From positions 1,674,001-1,738,000 of the forward strand of contig NZ_AP026671.1 of NCBI RefSeq assembly GCF_027946175.1: 64,000 nucleotides of DNA. The letters run 5' to 3'. The notes under the pieces are model-generated. The model saw only the letters and a list, made by a program, of their open reading frames with translations. It searched no databases and was not told the origin of the DNA. This document shows, one piece after another, positions 43,207 to 50,145 of this stretch. The DNA is from Nitratiruptor tergarcus DSM 16512. GTDB taxonomy: Bacteria; Campylobacterota; Campylobacteria; Campylobacterales; Nitratiruptoraceae. The position numbers and the translations under genes were made by a program. The first letter of the stretch is position 1; every line of letters begins with the position of its first letter.

Positions 43207-43648
43207 ATATTGGACAGTAGACATTAGATATTGGATAATTCTAATTTTTATCTCTTTAGCTTTTTGGGGATGCTCGAAAAAAGACTATACCAAAGAGCCA
43301 GCAAAGATGCACTGGGATCGAGACATGTGCGAGCGGTGTAAAATGGCAATTAGTGAGCGAAAATTTGCAGTGCAAGCGGTGGATGAGCAAGGAAGAGTAT
43401 ATAAGTTTGATGATATTGGATGCTACTTCTTATGGCATAAGCTCGAGCATCCTGAAATAAAAATCAAAAAGATCTGGATTACTGATGCCAAGACGGGTAA
43501 ATGGATCGATGCAAAAAAGGCAAAATACGTGCAAAACTATATTACACCAATGGGGTATGGATTTGGAGCGCTTACCCCACAAGAAGCGCCAAAAGATGCT
43601 TTGAGTTTTGATGAGGTAAGAAAAGCCGTAGAGAAGATTGGACGATGA
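43193..43648 (+). CDS. NosL-like copper lipoprotein, first copy (between nosF and nosY)
   Basis: About 151 residues. A lipobox-like FWGC ends the hydrophobic signal (WIILIFISLAFWGC). The metal site MCERCKMAI near residue 40 and the segment VYKFDDIGCYFLWHKL are those of the NosL family. The standard cluster has one nosL after nosY; this is a second, different copy. It starts inside the end of nosF; the N-terminus RYWTVDIRYW comes from a short AGATATTGGA direct repeat, so the exact start is uncertain. Confidence 0.75.
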   Translation: MREFRYWTVDIRYWIILIFISLAFWGCSKKDYTKEPAKMHWDRDMCERCKMAISERKFAVQAVDEQGRVYKFDDIGCYFLWHKLEHPEIKIKKIWITDAKTGKWIDAKKAKYVQNYITPMGYGFGALTPQEAPKDALSFDEVRKAVEKIGR

Positions 43649-44472
43649 AAAATCTCTTTTTGATAGCAAAACTCGATATTAAAGAGTCAACGCGTAGCAA
43701 ATGGTTTTTTGTTTATCTCCTTGTATTTGGCGGATTGATGGCGCTCTTTTTTGTTACAGGGATTACAGATAGTGTTGTCATGGGATTTACCGGCCTTAGT
43801 CGCTTGCTGCTAGTTTATATGCAAGTGACAATCGTTATTTTGCCTATTTTTATTTTGATAACTACTGTCAAATCTATCTCCGGCGATCGTGAGAGTGCTA
43901 TTTTAGAGTATATGCTCTCATTTCCGGTATCGCTCAAAGAGTACTACTGGGGAAAGATGTTGGGACGCTTTTTTATCGTCTTTTTCCCTGTGTTTTTAGC
44001 ACTTGTTTTAGGAATTGTTTGGGGAGTATTTAAAGGTGGGGAGCTTCCGTGGAAGATGCTTTTTGTCTATAGTGGATTTTTGTTTAGCCTGTGTGCTGCA
44101 TTTTTAGGAATAGCATTTTTTATCTCTACTATTGTGAAATCTCACGATGTTGCACTGGGGGCTAGCTTTGTAGTTTGGATAACGCTTCTTGCCTTTATCG
44201 ATATTGCTCTTATAGGACTGATGCTTGCAAATAGATGGAATGATGATCTCATTATTGCTCTTTCGCTTCTCAATCCTTTAGAGGTGTTTCGCGTAGGGGC
44301 TATTAGTCTTTTTGATCCAGAGCTTACAGTGATGGGGCCTGTTGCATACTTTTTGCTTGATACCTTTGGTCATACGATGATACTGTTTTATGCAGTGCTC
44401 TATCCTTTAGTATTAGGCATACTCTTTGCGATGTTAGGCTATTACTTTTTCAAAAAACGGGATCTACTCTAA
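43645..44472 (+). CDS. nosY: NosY, ABC transporter permease
   Basis: A 275-residue ABC-2-type permease with six membrane helices and the typical SISGDRESAILEYMLSFPVS segment near residue 75. It forms the membrane part of the NosDFY complex. It overlaps the first NosL-like gene by 4 bp. Confidence 0.92.
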   Translation: MKNLFLIAKLDIKESTRSKWFFVYLLVFGGLMALFFVTGITDSVVMGFTGLSRLLLVYMQVTIVILPIFILITTVKSISGDRESAILEYMLSFPVSLKEYYWGKMLGRFFIVFFPVFLALVLGIVWGVFKGGELPWKMLFVYSGFLFSLCAAFLGIAFFISTIVKSHDVALGASFVVWITLLAFIDIALIGLMLANRWNDDLIIALSLLNPLEVFRVGAISLFDPELTVMGPVAYFLLDTFGHTMILFYAVLYPLVLGILFAMLGYYFFKKRDLL

Positions 44473-44482
44473 AGGAGTGTAT

Positions 44483-44971
44483 ATGAAAAAAATTTTTGCA
44501 ATATTTCTCTTTGTTACGCTACTTTTTGGACAAAATGCGTCAAAGGATAGTAAGAGCTCTCAAAAAGCAACTCTTGACCCTATTTACCATCTTGATGTAA
44601 ATAAAAATCCTAAGTTCCAGGCAAAAATAGAGCTTGCAAATGGCAAGACAATTCTCTTTTGCTGTCCTAAATCGATGTTTTATTTCTATTTGCGCCCCTA
44701 CGAATTTCCTGAATATAAGATAAAAAAGGAGACCGATTTTAAAAAGCTCCTTGTCAAAGACTACATTAGCGGAGAGTGGATAAAGGCCGAAGGTGCGCTC
44801 TATGTTTTTGGAAGTCGCTTGCAAGGGCCAAAGGGGGATGATCTCATTCCTGTGCGCAATAAAGATACTCTTAATATCTTTCGCCTCAAATATGGTGGTA
44901 GTAAAGTGCTAACCTTTCCTGAAGTAGTTCATAAAGGTGTTGGACTCATCTATTTTCTTGATGCTCCGTAA
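44483..44971 (+). CDS. nosL: NosL-like protein, second copy
   Basis: About 162 residues with a cleavable signal peptide (IFAIFLFVTLLFGQ). FCCPKSMFYFYLRP near residue 57 and VKDYISGEWIKAEGALYVFG later match the NosL fold, but the metal motif differs from the first copy (CC in place of CxxC). The ATG at 44483 has AAAGGAG in front and is preferred to the GTG at 44477. It ends the nos operon and overlaps the convergent gene by 22 bp. Confidence 0.75.
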   Translation: MKKIFAIFLFVTLLFGQNASKDSKSSQKATLDPIYHLDVNKNPKFQAKIELANGKTILFCCPKSMFYFYLRPYEFPEYKIKKETDFKKLLVKDYISGEWIKAEGALYVFGSRLQGPKGDDLIPVRNKDTLNIFRLKYGGSKVLTFPEVVHKGVGLIYFLDAP

Positions 44972-45720
44972 CACTCTTGCCATAGTGAGCCATCAAGAGA
45001 GGGTGAAGCAAAATAGAATTTAAAGCGATTGTACTTTTGGCACCCCTCTTGGAAGGGTGCATACTCATACTCAACTGCATAGACGGCTTTATTTTGCTCT
45101 ATAAAGGGAAGATACTTATCGCATTCGCCATTTTCCACACACTCTTCCACTATGGCAAAATCAAATAGTTTTGCAAGCGTTTTTGCTTGGAATGGATCAT
45201 TTTTTAAAGCGATGAGTAAACCTCTTTTATGTGCTTCGTATGCTAAAAATCTATTAAATCTTAGCTGATCGCTATAACTGAGGGAGAATCCTGTATCATT
45301 GGTAAATCCATCAACATTATCAGGTTCAATACCATCACACCCTTTTTTAAGAGCAAGATCGATGCGCTTACGCATGATCTCTTTTACATGGCTATCGCGA
45401 ATATCAAGCCATCTTTCACCTGGCCAATCATTGAGAGGTTCTCCTATGGCGGTTTGAGGAAAGAGAGAGATATCAGGACGCCAATTCTCATACGTTCCTG
45501 CACTAAAGTAGCAAATCACTGTTTTGTTATGTTCATGAAGCTTTTTTATAAGAGTAGGAGAGGAGTCAAAAAGATCGATATCGTAGATTTGAGCATTATT
45601 GAAATTTGTAACATTCCCATCAAGTTGCCAGTAAAAGCTCATGGAAGGTGTTATTGGTTGAGCTTGAAGGAGCAAAAGTGCTAAGAAAAGTTCGCGAAAA
45701 ATCTGAATAGCACTATGCAT
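44950..45720 (-). CDS. GH114-like (endo-alpha-1,4-polygalactosaminidase-type) TIM-barrel protein
   Basis: A 256-residue exported protein with a short signal peptide (residues 1-20). The features FYWQLDG, KTVICYFSAGTYENWRPD, WLDIRDSHVKEIM, GCDGIEPDNVDGF and LIALKNDP are those of the GH114 family of TIM barrels, with likely catalytic acids in the EPDNVD region. Known members cut galactosaminogalactan-type polymers. Its start overlaps the stop of the gene before it in an operon with a siroheme-pathway dehydrogenase, which is unexpected. Substrate unknown. Confidence 0.75.
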   Translation of the reverse strand: MHSAIQIFRELFLALLLLQAQPITPSMSFYWQLDGNVTNFNNAQIYDIDLFDSSPTLIKKLHEHNKTVICYFSAGTYENWRPDISLFPQTAIGEPLNDWPGERWLDIRDSHVKEIMRKRIDLALKKGCDGIEPDNVDGFTNDTGFSLSYSDQLRFNRFLAYEAHKRGLLIALKNDPFQAKTLAKLFDFAIVEECVENGECDKYLPFIEQNKAVYAVEYEYAPFQEGCQKYNRFKFYFASPSLDGSLWQECYGASRK

Positions 45721-46091
45721 TATTTTTTGAAAAATTCCTTCACCCAGGCAAGCTCTTTTTGATTGAGTGAGAGTGTTTTTATAACTGTACCATTATCGTC
45801 TAGAATATGGAGTTTATTGCCTTCAACTTTGAGATGTTTCTCTCCCCACTTTTTGAGCATCGCATCATATGCTAAATAGACTTGTGCATTTGCAATATCG
45901 AGATCTTTGCCTGTACGTTTATTTACAATATCCACGCCTCCTAACTCTTTTGTAATTTTATAAGGAAAATAGGGCAAAATAGCTTCATAGACTCTTTTGT
46001 TTTTTGGTGCTGGCATATTTTCTAACAGCGCAGTAATGCTTAAGAAGATGAAAATAAATAGAAATGCCCAAATCAGTTTCTTACTAAACAT
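45720..46091 (-). CDS. Exported or anchored protein of unknown function
   Basis: A 123-residue protein with an N-terminal hydrophobic helix (LIWAFLFIFIFLSITALL) and a small basic domain. The middle GGVDIVNKRTGKDLDIANAQ is followed by a helix and a short beta part (NKLHILDDNGTVIKTL). I do not recognise it. It lies between the precorrin-2 dehydrogenase (2 bp away) and the GH114-like gene (overlapping), so all three share one transcript. Confidence 0.6.
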   Translation of the reverse strand: MFSKKLIWAFLFIFIFLSITALLENMPAPKNKRVYEAILPYFPYKITKELGGVDIVNKRTGKDLDIANAQVYLAYDAMLKKWGEKHLKVEGNKLHILDDNGTVIKTLSLNQKELAWVKEFFKK

Positions 46092-46093
46092 TG

Positions 46094-46663
46094 TTATCCT
46101 TTGAAGTGTTTTTGTATATACTCTTTTGCCTTTTTATCAAGAAGCTCCATTCGCTCTTTGCCTTTGGGAAGAGTTGCACGCAAAGTTTTAAGCTCTTGCA
46201 AAAAGGAGGCGATATTTGCTGGGAGGAGCTTTTCGATAGCGCGGCGCAGATATTTTGATAGAGCAGGTGAAGCGCCACTTGTAGAAAAGGCAATAATGAG
46301 TTCACCTTTTTTGATATAGGATGGAAAGATAAAATCACAATACTCTACGCTATCAACTGCATTGCAAAGAGCTCCATATTTTTGGCACTCTTCGTAGATT
46401 GTTTTTTGGACTTCAAGATCATCTACTGCTACGATGACAATGAAAAAGCCCTCTACATCTCCTGTTTGATATGATCTTTTATGATAGGGGAGGCTATGCG
46501 TAGTAATGAACTCTTGCACTCTTTCATCAATTTCTGGAGCAATGATGGTGATGTTGTGTGTAAAATCAAGAAGATGAGAAATCTTGTCTCCTGCAATTTT
46601 ACCACCACCCACTACGAGGATCTTTTTGTTATCAAGTTTGAGATATGCTGGAAAAAAACTCAT
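46094..46663 (-). CDS. Precorrin-2 dehydrogenase / sirohydrochlorin ferrochelatase (SirC/Met8-type)
   Basis: About 189 residues from the ATG at 46663, which has AAAGGAG before it. The NAD-binding motif ILVVGGGKIAGDK is at the N-terminus, with AVDDLEVQKTIYEECQKYG and a STSGASPALSKYLRR motif later. It matches the N-terminal half of CysG and would convert the precorrin-2 made by NirE to sirohydrochlorin or siroheme. It is divergent from nirDL with 110 bp between starts. Confidence 0.9.
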   Translation of the reverse strand: MSFFPAYLKLDNKKILVVGGGKIAGDKISHLLDFTHNITIIAPEIDERVQEFITTHSLPYHKRSYQTGDVEGFFIVIVAVDDLEVQKTIYEECQKYGALCNAVDSVEYCDFIFPSYIKKGELIIAFSTSGASPALSKYLRRAIEKLLPANIASFLQELKTLRATLPKGKERMELLDKKAKEYIQKHFKG

Positions 46664-46707
46664 ATAACTCCTTTGCGTAATATTAACCAATTTTACCTTG
46701 GAAGATT

Positions 46708-46721
46708 TTGATAGGTATCAA
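46708..46721 (+). promoter_or_regulatory. Fnr-type box of nirDL, perfect palindrome
   Basis: TTGATAGGTATCAA. TACAAT at 46744-46749 begins exactly 29.5 bp from the centre on the + strand. On the - strand no equally good -10 is seen for the divergent dehydrogenase gene. Confidence 0.8.
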
Positions 46722-46773
46722 GGATACAAAATGGTAAACTCATTACAATTATGAAAAAAAGAGAAGGAACCGG

Positions 46774-47766
46774 ATGCGTGAGGAGTTTGTGACGCTTATT
46801 CAAAAAGAGTTTCCCATAGCACAGCGTCCCTTTGCTGCATTAGCAAAAGAGCTAGGAAGTGATGAGGAGAGTGTTCTAGAGCTTTATAAAGAGTTGAAGG
46901 CACAAGATATTATTCGCCAAACTTCAGGGATATTTGATACAAAATCGTTGGGATATAAATCAAGCCTAGTAGCTTTTAAAACTAAAGATATAGAAGAAGC
47001 AGCAGCTATTATCAATACCCATCCTGGAGTTTCACATAATTATGAAAGAGATCACGATTTTAATCTCTGGTTTACCATTGCCGTTGAGCCACGAAGTAAA
47101 TTGGGGCTTGAAAAGACAGTGGAGCTTCTAGCGCAAAAGAGTAATGCACAAGAGTATATAATTTTGCCTACAAAAAAGATGTTTAAAATCAAAGTGCAGT
47201 TAGATCCCAGGGGTATGGGGAAAAAGAAAGAGAAAGTAGAGAAAAAGAAGAAAATATCTTTTGAACTCACTCCCCTGCATTATCAACTTATAAAGCTACT
47301 TCAAGAAGATATTGATGCAGTATATGAGCCTTTTGCAAAGGTAGTAGAGGAGCTTGGTATTGATTATGATACATTGATGCATGAGGCTAAAAAATTGCAA
47401 GAGGGCGGATATATGCGCCGTTTTGCTACCATTTTGCGCCATCGCAAAGCGGGGTTCAATGCCAATGCAATGGTGGTGTGGGATGTGGATGAAAAGAGAG
47501 CTGCAGAGATAGGAGAGAAAGTGGCGGCGTATCAGGCTGTGAGTCACTGCTATTTGCGTCCAACCTATCCCAACTGGCCATATAGCCTCTTTAGTATGGT
47601 GCATGGAAAGAGCAAAGAGGAGGTAGAAGAGGTGGTAGAGGAGATTGCAAAAGAGATTGAGCCGCGCGATTATCGCTATCTCTATTCTACGAGGGAGTTT
47701 AAAAAGCAACGCATCAAATATTTTAGTGATGCGTTTGCAGCATGGGAGAGAGAAAATGTTGACTGA
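46774..47766 (+). CDS. nirDL: Fused siroheme decarboxylase (NirD-NirL type)
   Basis: A 330-residue protein made of two AsnC/Lrp-like halves, about residues 1-145 and 165-330, joined by a lysine-rich linker (KKKEKVEKKKK). Each half has a helix-turn-helix start and a siroheme-binding part with the key histidine: HPGVSHNYERDHDFNLWF in the first and YQAVSHCYLRPTYPNWPY in the second. It decarboxylates siroheme to 12,18-didecarboxysiroheme, the NirJ substrate. Elsewhere the halves are separate genes (nirD, nirL, nirG, nirH). Confidence 0.9.
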   Translation: MREEFVTLIQKEFPIAQRPFAALAKELGSDEESVLELYKELKAQDIIRQTSGIFDTKSLGYKSSLVAFKTKDIEEAAAIINTHPGVSHNYERDHDFNLWFTIAVEPRSKLGLEKTVELLAQKSNAQEYIILPTKKMFKIKVQLDPRGMGKKKEKVEKKKKISFELTPLHYQLIKLLQEDIDAVYEPFAKVVEELGIDYDTLMHEAKKLQEGGYMRRFATILRHRKAGFNANAMVVWDVDEKRAAEIGEKVAAYQAVSHCYLRPTYPNWPYSLFSMVHGKSKEEVEEVVEEIAKEIEPRDYRYLYSTREFKKQRIKYFSDAFAAWERENVD

Positions 47767-48112
47767 TTTTTTTCGTGAAGAGCTGGTTTTTATTCTTATA
47801 GCGCTATTTGTTTTTGCAATTGCTGTTTTTGTGGTAACGCGTCCCTTTGTGGAGGTGAATGCAAAAAAAGTATTGAGTATTATAGGGATCTTTTTGCTTG
47901 TGGGATTGATTGCGCACTACACTTGGCGGCTCCATCATATGGAAAGTGTAAAAAAAGCTTTTGCTGCAGGGAAGAATATTTTATGTATCGATAAGACCAA
48001 TAAAATTGGCTATGTTCTTATTAATCGTGGAGAGTGGAAGATCGTTAATGATGAATTTGTGCACCCTGAGTTTCCTCGGGCGTACAATATCAGACAGTGT
48101 GTAGTGGAGTAA
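47756..48112 (+). CDS. Membrane protein of unknown function after nirDL
   Basis: A 118-residue protein with two membrane helices (VFILIALFVFAIAVFVV and VLSIIGIFLLVGLIAHYTW) and a C-terminal soluble part with two cysteines (ILCIDK and IRQCVVE). The ATG at 47756 lies inside the end of nirDL (11-bp overlap), so they are coupled; a longer frame that starts further upstream would overlap nirDL by over 100 bp. Not recognised. Confidence 0.65.
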   Translation: MLTDFFREELVFILIALFVFAIAVFVVTRPFVEVNAKKVLSIIGIFLLVGLIAHYTWRLHHMESVKKAFAAGKNILCIDKTNKIGYVLINRGEWKIVNDEFVHPEFPRAYNIRQCVVE

Positions 48113-48114
48113 TT

Positions 48115-48285
48115 ATGGAAGAGAAAAAAGAGGTAATAATTACGGGGCTTAAGATCCCCTTTTGGGATCTTGTGTGGTTTATGGTAAAGTTTACCCTTGC
48201 TTCAATCCCCGCTTTTGTAATTTTATATGGAGTTTTTTGGCTTCTTTCCTTTTTCTTTGGAGCATTAATTGCCCTTCCTTTTTGA
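48115..48285 (+). CDS. Small membrane peptide (DUF4492-like)
   Basis: A 56-residue protein: a charged, short cytoplasmic N-terminus (MEEKKEVIITGLKIPFWDL) and one long or two short hydrophobic helices (MVKFTLASIPAFVILYGVFW, LLSFFFGALIALPF). Such peptides of Campylobacterota are often grouped as DUF4492; the match is by pattern. The ATG is 2 bp after the previous stop. It overlaps the convergent gene by 21 bp. Confidence 0.55.
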   Translation: MEEKKEVIITGLKIPFWDLVWFMVKFTLASIPAFVILYGVFWLLSFFFGALIALPF

Positions 48286-48693
48286 GGGGACATTGCAAAG
48301 TACGGGATAGCTAAAATCTCTCCATGAACCAAGATCGAGCATATGATCATCAATAGTGTCATGGACAAGGTAGGTATAGTTTGTAGGAAGATTATGGTTA
48401 TGGTAGGTGAGGATATAGTGTCTATCTCCTGCTTCAAAAAAGGCAGTGGTGTTATTCTCTATTATATAGCTTTGATCGTACCTTTTTAGATCTAAATCTT
48501 CGAGAAACTTCTTCTTATCTTCTGCTTTTTTATACGCTTTTTTAATATCTTGCCACTGTGCTACTGTAGCTTGAGGACCAAAGGTGCTTTTGCATATCGC
48601 ATCAAAATCTTCATAGGGTGTATAACTTTGACTTGTAGGGAGAAAGTCAGCCATAAGAGTCATGCTAAGAGCTAGAGGGAGTAAAAACTTCAT
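48265..48693 (-). CDS. Exported protein of unknown function
   Basis: A 142-residue protein with a signal peptide (FLLPLALSMTLMA) and a mostly polar mature part with two cysteines (AICKSTFG and PVLCNVPSK) that may form a disulfide. It contains DRHYILTYHNHN and a DTIDDHMLDLGSW segment. Not recognised. GGAG lies before its ATG. Confidence 0.6.
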   Translation of the reverse strand: MKFLLPLALSMTLMADFLPTSQSYTPYEDFDAICKSTFGPQATVAQWQDIKKAYKKAEDKKKFLEDLDLKRYDQSYIIENNTTAFFEAGDRHYILTYHNHNLPTNYTYLVHDTIDDHMLDLGSWRDFSYPVLCNVPSKRKGN

Positions 48694-48715
48694 ATTGCAC
48701 TCCTTTTTTCTTTAA

Positions 48716-50092
48716 TTATACCTCAACTACTCGTATCATATTTGTAGTACCCTCTTTTCCAACAATACTTCCCATTGTAAGGATGATTCTATCTCCTGGA
48801 GTCACAATATTTTCTCTTTGTGCTACGTCTAAAAATTTTTGGATGAGGTGCTCTGGATTTTTGATTTTTGGCATCTCTAAAATCTGCGCTACTCCCCAAA
48901 CTAAAGAGAGCTTGTGGGAAGTATTTTTATCATGTGTCACAGCAATAATTGGTGCTTGAGGGCGATATTTGGCTATGCTTTTGACTGTTGTACCGCTACT
49001 TGTAAAGGAGACAATGGCTTTTGGGCTGATAGATTTGCAAAGGTCTGCTACACTTCCAGCAATCGCATCGATATCTTTTCCTTCATAGTGTTTATAAAAG
49101 GGATAGATGCTCATTGTCTCTTGAATTACTTTGCGTAGTGTCTCTACTGCTTCAACTGGATATTTCCCGACAGTCGTTTCATCGCTAAGCATTACTGCAT
49201 CGCTCCCATCCATTACCGCATTTGCTACATCACTTACTTCGGCTCGTGTAGGAAAAGGGGAGTTGACCATGGAGAGCAGCATCTGTGTAGCAGTTATAAC
49301 AGGTTTTCCTAAGCGATTGGCCTCTTTAATGATACGTTTTTGTATTACTGGAACCTTTTCAATGCCTACTTCAATCCCGAGATCTCCCCGTGCTACCATA
49401 ACCCCGTCGCTGGCCTGTAAGATTGATGCAAGATTTTCTACCGCTTTTTTTGTCTCGATTTTTGCCACTAGCCAAGGGTTTGCCCCCTCTTGGTGCAAGA
49501 TTTTGCGCGCTTTTTCGATATCTTGATCTGTATTTACAAAGCTTATTGCTACGATATCTACTCCCTCTTTTGCTCCAAAGCGTAAGTCCTTTTCATCTTT
49601 TGGTGTGAGGGCGCTGAGGCTAAGATTTGAGTGGGGGAAGTTGATACCTTTACGACTGGAGAGTACTCCAGAGTTTTTGACAAGGAGTGTCACACTATTA
49701 TACTCCTTTGCAATTACTTTTGCCCTAATGGTGCCATCAGCAAAGAAGACATACTCACCAACTTGTAAATCATCGATAATTTCTGGGTAACTGATAGTGA
49801 GATCATACTTGGAGTGTGGCATATCTTTGACAAGACGGATTTTGTCTCCTTTATTAAGCTCTAGTATCCCATCTATCTCACCTATTCTAATCTTTGGACC
49901 GCTTATATCTTGCAAAATTGCAGTTTTGCTTCCTAGTTTTTTTGCAGTTTCTCGAATCTTTTTGATTGAAGTATGATGGGTTTTATGATCAGCATGGCTA
50001 AAATTGAGGCGAAAGACATTGACTCCAGACTCAATAAGTTGTTCTATTTTATCAATGGAACTGGGTCCGAGTGTTGCAACAATTTTTGTCAT
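48716..50092 (-). CDS. pyk: Pyruvate kinase
   Basis: A 458-residue glycolytic enzyme. It begins MTKIVATLGPSS and carries the PEP/phosphoryl-transfer motifs: VFRLNFSHADH, AILQDISGPKIRIG, the MVARGDLGIEVG loop, and TATQMLLSMVNSPFPTRAEV. The C-terminal allosteric domain is present (VSFTSSGTTVKSIAKYRPQ). It catalyses PEP plus ADP to pyruvate plus ATP. It is divergent from the hydantoinase gene with 53 bp between start codons. Confidence 0.97.
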   Translation of the reverse strand: MTKIVATLGPSSIDKIEQLIESGVNVFRLNFSHADHKTHHTSIKKIRETAKKLGSKTAILQDISGPKIRIGEIDGILELNKGDKIRLVKDMPHSKYDLTISYPEIIDDLQVGEYVFFADGTIRAKVIAKEYNSVTLLVKNSGVLSSRKGINFPHSNLSLSALTPKDEKDLRFGAKEGVDIVAISFVNTDQDIEKARKILHQEGANPWLVAKIETKKAVENLASILQASDGVMVARGDLGIEVGIEKVPVIQKRIIKEANRLGKPVITATQMLLSMVNSPFPTRAEVSDVANAVMDGSDAVMLSDETTVGKYPVEAVETLRKVIQETMSIYPFYKHYEGKDIDAIAGSVADLCKSISPKAIVSFTSSGTTVKSIAKYRPQAPIIAVTHDKNTSHKLSLVWGVAQILEMPKIKNPEHLIQKFLDVAQRENIVTPGDRIILTMGSIVGKEGTTNMIRVVEV

Positions 50093-50108
50093 TTTGGCTC
50101 CTTCTTAC

Positions 50109-50116
50109 ATTATAAT
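50109..50116. promoter_or_regulatory. Overlapping divergent -10 elements between pyk and the hydantoinase gene
   Basis: The palindrome ATTATAAT gives TATAAT on the + strand (50111-50116) and on the - strand (50114-50109). It sits in the middle of the 53-bp gap, so polymerases for the two genes would compete. Confidence 0.5.
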
Positions 50117-50145
50117 ATCCTAAGATTTTAACAAGAAGGTTACCC

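Noticed and set aside
43187-43245. The AGATATTGGA repeat as a mobile-element end or CRISPR-like unit
   Set aside because: Only two short direct copies are present, inside or next to the start of a NosL-like gene, without inverted ends or regular spacing.
46660-46721. The nirDL Fnr box as a two-way promoter also driving the precorrin-2 dehydrogenase
   Set aside because: On the minus strand the expected -10 is poor (TAATAT) and the start would fall on the Shine-Dalgarno.
47645-47755. A start at 47645 for the membrane protein after nirDL
   Set aside because: It would overlap nirDL by more than 100 bp; the ATG at 47756 gives a normal membrane protein.
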